A stretch of 8,156 nucleotides of DNA from an uncultured candidate division Zixibacteria bacterium (lineage in GTDB: Bacteria; Zixibacteria; MSB-5A5; GN15; FEB-12). Shown here piece after piece: positions 1 through 4,916 of the stretch (positions are counted from its first letter, which is position 1; each line of letters begins with the position of its first letter). A model generated the notes under the pieces. It was not told where the DNA came from. It searched no databases and saw nothing but the letters and a program-made list of their open reading frames with translations. The position numbers were made by a program, and so were the translations under genes. The stretch spans positions 1 through 8,156 of the forward strand of contig CAJVYT010000184.1 of the NCBI GenBank assembly GCA_913009765.1, written 5' to 3'.

Positions 1-86
1 TTATACTGAAGTAGTACATGACTACTTATGTGATTTTTAATATTTTCTTTTTTTAATATTTTATTTATTTTATTTTTTTTTTTTTT
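1..86. other. Sequencing artefact: poly-T read-through, not genomic
   Basis: This is a T-rich low-complexity tract directly outside the end of the sequencing adapter at 87-152. Read on the minus strand it is an A-run that decays into mixed bases, which is what Illumina machines report after running off the end of a short library molecule. It should be trimmed and not interpreted as a terminator or promoter. The inference rests on its position next to the adapter; the tract on its own would be ambiguous. Confidence 0.9.
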
Positions 87-152
87 CAAGCAGAAGACGG
101 CATACGAGATATATCAGTGTGACTGGAGTTCAGACGTGTGCTCTTCCGATCT
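87..152. other. Illumina TruSeq-type indexed P7 adapter left in the assembly
   Basis: Positions 87-110 are the 24-nt P7 flow-cell sequence (begins CAAGCAGAAGACGG, ends ACGAGAT). Positions 111-118 are an index; read in the i7 direction they give ACTGAT followed by AT, which I recall as TruSeq index 25. Positions 119-152 are the 34-nt read-2 primer site (begins GTGACTGGAG, ends CTTCCGATCT). The match is continuous and full length, so this is library DNA assembled into a contig end. It makes a false junction at 152/153, and the stop codon at 152-154 is half adapter and half genome. Confidence 0.99.
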
Positions 153-154
153 AA

Positions 155-994
155 GATACTGCAATCAAAGAAGATATGTCTGTTGGTCGTTCTGCCGAAC
201 AAAAAGAGGAGCCGATAGTTAGTTCTGATGAAATTAAAAAAGATGCCAAACAAGAAGTCTCATTAGCAACTAAACAGATAGCTAAAAATTTATCAACCAA
301 ACCGCAAACAGCTCCCAAACCTCAACATATAAAGAAATCAGATAAAGTTTTACTTGAAAAAAATGAAATAAAAATCAAAAAAACATTTTCAACCAACGAA
401 CAACCGTCTTCTAACAAAGAAAATATAAGTAAAACAGCAGAAATGTCTCCTGATAAAGAACCTCAGCCTAAATATGGTGCCGATATAGGGAAAGTAATTA
501 TAAAGAGGAGGACAGCATCTAAAGAAGGTTTGGAAAAATCAAAAACTAAAGATAAATTAAAAACATCTTCAAGTTTATCAGTATTGACACAAGAATCTCA
601 AAAAGGAATTTCTCGAAATTTAATAATACTTGAAAATACAGATAAAACTGAAATAAATTATTGGCGAAGAAAAGTGTCTACATGTACTGCTCAGCTACAA
701 AATCAGCAGAAGAAAAAAGTTCAGTATATGAAAAAAAGTGATAAATCAGAAAAGTCTTTTTCCGGAATTTCTTTAATAGATAAAGAGTTTATTTATCGTC
801 AACTGTTTGAAGCATACTATAAAATAGCGGTAATGACTGCTGATACAACCGAAGAAAAACAGGCTGTACAATTTTTGAAAGAAAACGCGGATTCTCTGCA
901 TAACAGTAAGTCAGCACAAGCCCTGCATTTTTTAGAACAGTACAAAATTGAAAAAAACAGACAGAAATCGTCAAAACATAAAACAGAAGAATAA
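155..994 (+). CDS. Lys/Ser-rich hypothetical protein, 5' end missing
   Basis: The frame stays open from the adapter junction (first full codon 155) to the TAA at 992-994, giving 279 visible residues. The ATG at 176 has no SD, and the seven codons before it (D-T-A-I-K-E-D) are open, so the true start was probably lost with the contig end. Numbered from the ATG at 176, residues about 8-145 are a low-complexity, probably disordered stretch rich in Lys, Ser, Thr, Glu, Gln and Pro. Residues about 150-260 look ordered and helical, with a WRRK motif near 163 and an amphipathic helix pair around 203-255 that could be TPR-like. I see no signal peptide or membrane segment in the visible part. I do not recognise the family. 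Lysine richness suggests nucleic-acid or ribosome contact, but that is a guess. Confidence 0.7.
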   Translation, partial: DTAIKEDMSVGRSAEQKEEPIVSSDEIKKDAKQEVSLATKQIAKNLSTKPQTAPKPQHIKKSDKVLLEKNEIKIKKTFSTNEQPSSNKENISKTAEMSPDKEPQPKYGADIGKVIIKRRTASKEGLEKSKTKDKLKTSSSLSVLTQESQKGISRNLIILENTDKTEINYWRRKVSTCTAQLQNQQKKKVQYMKKSDKSEKSFSGISLIDKEFIYRQLFEAYYKIAVMTADTTEEKQAVQFLKENADSLHNSKSAQALHFLEQYKIEKNRQKSSKHKTEE

Positions 995-1020
995 TAAAAC
1001 CTTTTTGAAAATCTATCGTA

Positions 1021-1026
1021 TATAAT
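1021..1026 (+). promoter_or_regulatory. Candidate -10 box for the PspC/LiaF-like operon
   Basis: A perfect TATAAT lies 35 bases before the PspC start in the short gap after the previous stop. No convincing -35 box sits 16-18 bases upstream; TTGAAA at 1005-1010 is too close, with only a 10-base spacer. In such AT-rich DNA a chance match is possible. The operon's SD (AAAGGAG, 1047-1053, 7-base spacing) is clear. Confidence 0.35.
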
Positions 1027-1060
1027 TTTAAGGATAGAAGACTCTGAAAGGAGATAATAA

Positions 1061-1549
1061 ATGGAAAAGAAACTAAAAAAGTCTCGTACAAATAAAGTTA
1101 TTGGTGGTGTCTGCGGCGGTATAGGTGAATATTTTGAGATAGATCCGGTATTTGTCCGAATTATAGTAGTTCTGCTGGCATTTGGAACTCATGGGGTTGG
1201 GTTTGTGGCATATATTATTGCTATGATTATTATGCCAAAAGATGAAATCAAATTTCGTGTGAATGAACAGGGTGAAACTGTGCAGGTTGAAGATGCTCCA
1301 ACAGAATATTCTTCATGGAATAGGTACCTTCCCGGAATGATTCTAATTTTTGTTGGAATAATATGGTTTGTTAGTGAAAACTTCTACTGGTTTCGTTTAA
1401 ATGAATTCTGGCCGCTTGTGCTTATTATTGTTGGGTTGTTCATAATCTTTCGCAAGAAAAATAAAACAGACCAAGATGATATTATTGAACCAACGGTAGA
1501 AGTTCACGATACTGAATCAAAAAATGACAATGGAGGTCCTACTATATGA
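1061..1549 (+). CDS. PspC-domain membrane protein with LiaF-type transmembrane hairpin
   Basis: This 162-residue protein opens with a PspC domain (residues about 3-60). The hallmarks are a basic N-terminus, GGVCGGIGEYF at 15-25, the DPVFVRI segment at 28-34, then a long hydrophobic span ending in MP (58-59). After a polar linker come two more membrane segments (about 90-106 and 116-131) resembling DUF5668, the LiaF N-terminal membrane region, and a charged cytoplasmic-looking tail. PspC proteins sense or relay envelope stress in the phage-shock response; the LiaF-like part links it to the cell-envelope stress module. It has a strong SD and overlaps the next gene by four bases (ATGA), so the two are translationally coupled and probably form a complex. 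No pspA is in view. The exact signal and partner are unknown. Confidence 0.9.
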   Translation: MEKKLKKSRTNKVIGGVCGGIGEYFEIDPVFVRIIVVLLAFGTHGVGFVAYIIAMIIMPKDEIKFRVNEQGETVQVEDAPTEYSSWNRYLPGMILIFVGIIWFVSENFYWFRLNEFWPLVLIIVGLFIIFRKKNKTDQDDIIEPTVEVHDTESKNDNGGPTI

Positions 1550-2448
1550 CACCTTCACGATTTAGATGGGGCATGTTACTGATTCAAATTGGTATTCTTA
1601 TTATTTTGAGAAATAATGATATTATTGGTGATGATGCGTGGGAAGGATTGATGGTATTTTTTCCGATTGTCTTAATTGCTGTAGGTATTGAAAAAATATT
1701 TACAAAAAGTAAACTGCAGTTTATCTCTTATTTAACTACTCTTGGGCTGTTTTTTGGCGGATTTGCAATCGCAGCGACTACAAGCGGGATTGGATTTAAC
1801 GGAGATAATTTCTTTTCTGACTCTACATACATAAAAGATGCTGACCCTGATGTTCAATTGGTGCGGGCTTCTCTGCATTTAGAACAGAATGATTTAACTA
1901 TTCGAGATGCCGGCTCTGATCTTATCTTAGCAGAGTTTAACGAATTCTCTCGAAAACCGGAAATAAAATTCTCTATTGAGAATAATGTGGCTCAAATTAA
2001 TTTCAAAGCACGTGATAATTCTTTTTTTGGTGGAGCAGTTAAAATTAATAATGATAACTCACAAGATTGGAATATACAGTTTTCAGAAGATGTGCCTCTT
2101 GAGTTGGAGTGCTATGGATACGATAATGATTTGCATTTAAATTTTCTTACCTCACGATTACAAAAAATAAAATTGGATACAGATAACTCAAGTATATATT
2201 TAAAGATAGGTGACTTCGAGCCGTATGTTGAAATACAAATTGTAGGGAATGATTCCAAACTTCGTTTGAGAGTTCCTGAAGAAAGCGGTATAAAAATAAT
2301 CGGCACTGACTCATCATTTTTTAACCAAATTGGTTTTGAGGAAACCGCCAATGGAGTTTTTGTCAATGATAATTATAGTACCGCCGATATAAAAATTGAC
2401 CTTGAACTTGATGACAGACTGGTCTCATTTTCATTAGATTACTTTTAA
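1546..2448 (+). CDS. LiaF-like membrane protein with toast-rack-type C-terminal domain
   Basis: This 300-residue protein has three predicted membrane segments (about 7-22, 33-48 and 58-77). The first two form a DUF5668/LiaF-type hairpin similar to that in the preceding gene. Residues about 95-300 are soluble and rich in short alternating beta strands with many Asp/Asn/Ser turns, as in the toast-rack or adhesin-like beta-helix domains often found with PspC. SD GGAGG (1532-1536) lies 9 bases before the ATG, inside the upstream gene. Pairing with a PspC protein suggests a role in sensing or damping envelope damage, with the beta domain most likely outside the inner membrane; topology is inferred. 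The fold assignment is by pattern only. A terminator follows within 30 bases, so this is the last gene of the operon. Confidence 0.8.
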   Translation: MTPSRFRWGMLLIQIGILIILRNNDIIGDDAWEGLMVFFPIVLIAVGIEKIFTKSKLQFISYLTTLGLFFGGFAIAATTSGIGFNGDNFFSDSTYIKDADPDVQLVRASLHLEQNDLTIRDAGSDLILAEFNEFSRKPEIKFSIENNVAQINFKARDNSFFGGAVKINNDNSQDWNIQFSEDVPLELECYGYDNDLHLNFLTSRLQKIKLDTDNSSIYLKIGDFEPYVEIQIVGNDSKLRLRVPEESGIKIIGTDSSFFNQIGFEETANGVFVNDNYSTADIKIDLELDDRLVSFSLDYF

Positions 2449-2475
2449 TCTACAAATATGAGTAATTGCATATTT

Positions 2476-2502
2476 AAAGCGGTTGAATAAACCGCTTTTT
2501 TT
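2476..2502 (+). terminator. Rho-independent terminator after the LiaF-like gene
   Basis: A perfect 9-bp stem, AAAGCGGTT (2476-2484) with AACCGCTTT (2490-2498), encloses a 5-base loop and runs into a T tract (2496-2502). It begins 27 bases after the stop codon and separates the PspC operon from the solute-binding protein gene. Confidence 0.9.
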
Positions 2503-2503
2503 A

Positions 2504-2532
2504 TTGTCTCATCCTTTTCTTTGTAGTATGTT
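2504..2532 (+). promoter_or_regulatory. Candidate promoter for the solute-binding protein gene
   Basis: TTGTCT (2504-2509) and TATGTT (2527-2532) are spaced by 17 bases, each matching the sigma-70 consensus at four of six positions. The element starts right after the terminator and lies 29 bases ahead of the ATG. A gene that follows a terminator needs its own promoter here, which raises the odds, but the boxes alone are weak in AT-rich DNA. Confidence 0.4.
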
Positions 2533-2561
2533 TTTGAGATAATGTAAACAAATGAGGACTT

Positions 2562-3353
2562 ATGAAAATTTTCTTATATATCGGTATAGCATTTTTGCTT
2601 GTAATTTCCTGCACGCAAAAAGAAAATATCCAGAATGAAAAACGTACTGTACTGCGTATTGGTACCGATGCTACTTATCCGCCTTTTGAAACGGTGAATA
2701 CCAAAACCGGTAAGCCCGAAGGGTTTGATATTGACCTGATTGCTGAAATCTGCAAGATTAATGGTTGGAAACCGGAATTCATAGTGACACCGTTTGGAGG
2801 AATTATTCCGGGGCTTCAGAACAAAAAATATGATATAGTTCTTTCGTCAATGACAATAACACCGCAGCGGGCAGTAGTTATAGATTTTTCTGATCCATAT
2901 TATTTGGCAGGGCAGATTATTGCTGTTCCGCTTGAGGACAGTACTATTTTATCTGTAAAAGATTTAAAGGGTAAAGAAATAGGTGTTCAATTAGGAACAA
3001 CCGGTGAATTAATGGCAAAAAAAATGGATGGACTGCAAGTATTCTCTTTTGATAATATAGGTTCAGCATTTATTGACATGAGCAATGGGAATCTTGATGC
3101 TGTTTTAAATGATTATCCTACTACAAAAGCATATATTAAAAAACATCATACCGCGAAAACTGTCGGTGAAATACTTTCATCTGAATATTATGGTATGGCT
3201 GTGTGTAAAGGGGATACCGCACTTTTAATTGCTGTTAACTCTGCTTTAGCAGAGATAAAAAAAGATGGACGATATACACAACTTCATCTCAAATGGTTTG
3301 ATACATTGCCGCTTGACCAATTCAATTCTAAAGAAACTGTTGAGAATAAATAA
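2562..3353 (+). CDS. Amino-acid-type ABC solute-binding lipoprotein (SBP family 3)
   Basis: This 263-residue protein has a short lipoprotein signal peptide with a lipobox (V-I-S-C, Cys17), so the mature protein is predicted to be lipid-anchored in the periplasm. After it comes the family-3 binding fold. The signature GFDIDL at 54-59 fits the family pattern, the acidic/aromatic ligand pocket start is at DATYPPFE (36-43), Arg103 in the TITPQR segment should hold the ligand carboxylate, GTTGE is at 145-149, and Asp184 in NDYP should hold the amino group. This suggests binding of a polar amino acid or close relative; the exact ligand cannot be read. SD GAGG (2554-2557) is close to the ATG (4 bases). 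No permease or ATPase gene adjoins it, so it must use a transporter encoded elsewhere or serve in sensing. Full length for the family. Confidence 0.93.
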   Translation: MKIFLYIGIAFLLVISCTQKENIQNEKRTVLRIGTDATYPPFETVNTKTGKPEGFDIDLIAEICKINGWKPEFIVTPFGGIIPGLQNKKYDIVLSSMTITPQRAVVIDFSDPYYLAGQIIAVPLEDSTILSVKDLKGKEIGVQLGTTGELMAKKMDGLQVFSFDNIGSAFIDMSNGNLDAVLNDYPTTKAYIKKHHTAKTVGEILSSEYYGMAVCKGDTALLIAVNSALAEIKKDGRYTQLHLKWFDTLPLDQFNSKETVENK

Positions 3354-3404
3354 TTTAAAATAAAGCAGTTGCCTTTTTGGAGATTTTACTGTTAATTTTT
3401 ATTT

Positions 3405-4106
3405 ATGGAAAATAAACCACTTAATTTATCATCTTTGAAAGGCAAGATTGTCGCAATCGACGGTCCCGCCGGTTCTGGAAAGTCGACAACCTCTAAATTA
3501 ATTGCTGCCCGTCTTGGATATATGTATTTAGATACCGGGGCGATGTACCGATCTCTTACATATTATGCCATAAAAAATAATATCGCATTTTCTGATGAGG
3601 AAACACTTGCCAAACTTGCTCACATTTTACCAATAAAGTTTAAAACTTCAGCAGATGTAAACAGAGTTTTTTTGAATGGAAAAGATGTTACTGACGAAAT
3701 CAGACTTCCCGAAGTGACTAAAAATGCATCGGAAGTTGCTGCTCATAAATCTGTCAGAGAAGCAATGGTAAAAAAACAGCAGGAGTATGGAAAAGAAGGT
3801 TCTATTGTTGCCGAAGGTCGCGATACAACAACAGTTGTTTTTCCAAATGCTGATGTTAAAATTTACTTAAATGCTTCGGTTGAACAACGGGCTCAGCGGA
3901 GACTTTTGGATTTAATGAAAGTAGGCGTTAATACCACCCTGCAGGAATTGCAAGAAGAAATAAAAAACAGAGACCATAAAGATTCAAGTCGGGAGCATTC
4001 TCCATTGATGAAATCTAAAGATGCTATTTTGGTTGACACAACCAATATGACTCTTGAAGGTCAAGTCGATTATATAGTGAATCTTATTCGGTCAATTCTC
4101 AAATAA
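3405..4106 (+). CDS. cmk: Cytidylate kinase
   Basis: Cytidylate kinase transfers phosphate from ATP to CMP or dCMP to give the diphosphate, in pyrimidine salvage and DNA/RNA precursor supply, in the cytosol. The 233-residue protein shows the P-loop GPAGSGKS (20-27), the CMP-binding DTGAMYR (43-49), the conserved EVT(K)NASEVA region (103-112), GRD followed by VVFP (138-147) and the lid NRD...DSSREHSPL (188-201). Length matches the bacterial family apart from about 12 extra N-terminal residues. At the position where many family members have GRD-x-G-T, this one has GRD-T-T-T. The ATG at 3405 is the only good start: a stop lies in frame at 3393 and no other ATG precedes the P-loop. No SD is visible. 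It leads the cmk-plsC-rpsA cluster. Confidence 0.97.
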   Translation: MENKPLNLSSLKGKIVAIDGPAGSGKSTTSKLIAARLGYMYLDTGAMYRSLTYYAIKNNIAFSDEETLAKLAHILPIKFKTSADVNRVFLNGKDVTDEIRLPEVTKNASEVAAHKSVREAMVKKQQEYGKEGSIVAEGRDTTTVVFPNADVKIYLNASVEQRAQRRLLDLMKVGVNTTLQELQEEIKNRDHKDSSREHSPLMKSKDAILVDTTNMTLEGQVDYIVNLIRSILK

Positions 4107-4108
4107 TA

Positions 4109-4726
4109 ATGAAATTAGTTTATTACACCGGCTGGACATTTTTTAGAGCAATTACCAAAATACTCTTTCGTATAAAGATATCCGGTAAAGAAAATTTTCC
4201 TAAAAACGGCGGCTTTATTTTAGCCTCAAACCATCAATCATATTTAGACCCTCCGGTGGTCGGCTCTTGGGCTCCCCGAGTTGTCTATTTTATGACCAAA
4301 GCAGAACTATTTGAAAATAAACTGCTCGGTTGGTATCTTATAAATACAAATGCACGTCCGGTAAAAAGGGGAGTGATGGATAGACAGTCTATTAAGGCTA
4401 CTCTTGATATTATAGCTGATGGTCAGGGTATGACAATTTTCCCCGAGGGTACACGCTCTACTACCGGTGAATTATTAGAACCTAAAGCAGGTATTGGGAT
4501 GATAGCAGCAAAAGCACATTGTCCTATAATTCCAACCTATGTGAACGGATTTAATCGGTTAAAAGATTGTTTTTTGGGTAAAGCAAAGCTTACCATTACC
4601 TATGGAGAAATGATTCCGGCTGATTGGGTCATGGCACAATCAAAGGGGAAAGAAGGCTATAACGAAATCGCACAACGGGTTATGGCAGAAATTCAAAAAA
4701 TCAAAGAGAGACAGTCAATTTCTTAA
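4109..4726 (+). CDS. plsC: 1-acylglycerol-3-phosphate acyltransferase (PlsC family)
   Basis: Enzymes of this family acylate lysophosphatidic acid to phosphatidic acid at the inner face of the cytoplasmic membrane, the second acylation of phospholipid synthesis. The 205-residue protein has the four family blocks: catalytic NHQSYLD (41-47, the HX4D motif), the ARPVKRG block (82-88), the glycerol-phosphate-binding FPEGTRS (111-117) and the PIIPTYVNG block (139-147). The N-terminus is amphipathic to hydrophobic, fitting membrane association. The start lies two bases after the cmk stop and no SD is visible, so translation probably depends on re-initiation after cmk. A plsC between cmk and rpsA is a known arrangement in several phyla. 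The substrate could be another lysophospholipid. Confidence 0.94.
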   Translation: MKLVYYTGWTFFRAITKILFRIKISGKENFPKNGGFILASNHQSYLDPPVVGSWAPRVVYFMTKAELFENKLLGWYLINTNARPVKRGVMDRQSIKATLDIIADGQGMTIFPEGTRSTTGELLEPKAGIGMIAAKAHCPIIPTYVNGFNRLKDCFLGKAKLTITYGEMIPADWVMAQSKGKEGYNEIAQRVMAEIQKIKERQSIS

Positions 4727-4778
4727 GTAATTTTTTGATTAATCCGATGATTTAATCGAACTTTATATAAAATAATTC

Positions 4779-4808
4779 TTGGAATTTTTTAGAATTATAT
4801 TATATAAG
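4779..4808 (+). promoter_or_regulatory. Candidate rpsA-proximal promoter
   Basis: TTGGAA (4779-4784) and TATAAG (4803-4808) are 18 bases apart, about 50-80 bases after the plsC stop. Transcription from here would start near 4815, at the head of the structured leader. It would give S1 its own supply in addition to read-through from cmk-plsC, as no terminator separates plsC from rpsA. AT-rich context makes this tentative. Confidence 0.3.
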
Positions 4809-4810
4809 GT

Positions 4811-4888
4811 GACTGTTTGTAAGCAGTTGCTCGCAATGCGGGCGGATTTGTCGGTCTCCTTGAAAAAGGAAATCCAAACTGACAAGTC
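4811..4888 (+). promoter_or_regulatory. Structured rpsA leader RNA, three-way junction
   Basis: On paper the transcript folds as follows. A bulged closing stem has GAC 4811-4813 with 4886-4888, TTGT 4817-4820 with 4882-4885, and CAGTT 4824-4828 with 4877-4881. At the junction, hairpin A pairs 4829-4834 with 4838-4843 (three-base loop). Hairpin B pairs GGATTT 4844-4849 with 4870-4875 and is topped by CCTT 4858-4861 with AAGG 4866-4869 around a GAAA tetraloop. Only one base (4876) is unpaired at the junction. The stretch is richer in G+C than the DNA on either side. It ends seven bases before the rpsA SD. An S1 autoregulatory role is inferred from position; I do not recognise it as a named RNA family. 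Confidence 0.6.
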
Positions 4889-4895
4889 TCAGATT

Positions 4896-4916
4896 AAGGA
4901 GGTTCTTTTTAGAACT
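4896..4916 (+). promoter_or_regulatory. rpsA ribosome binding site with hairpin spacer
   Basis: AAGGAGGT (4896-4903) is the strongest SD in the window and fixes the rpsA start at 4917. The spacer to the ATG is unusually long (14 bases after GGAGG), but GTTCT (4902-4906) and AGAAC (4911-4915) can form a small hairpin there. The SD core AAGGAG is also complementary to CTCCTT at 4856-4861 in the leader, giving a possible off state. Confidence 0.75.

Noticed and set aside
61..86. T-run as a transcription terminator
   Set aside because: No stem precedes it and it abuts the adapter, so it is sequencing noise.
155..210. Resemblance of the first visible residues (IKEDMSVGRSAEQ) to the ParB segment SVRxxE
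   Set aside because: The rest lacks ParB features, the Arg is shifted by a residue, and the match is too short to support a call.
789..1091. Minus-strand open frame of 100 codons
   Set aside because: It overlaps the first gene and the PspC start, lacks an SD and has no recognisable motif; a shadow frame.
4737..4757. GATTAA/TTAATC hairpin after plsC as a terminator
   Set aside because: Six weak A-T rich pairs with a 9-base loop and no T tract; rpsA read-through is likely.
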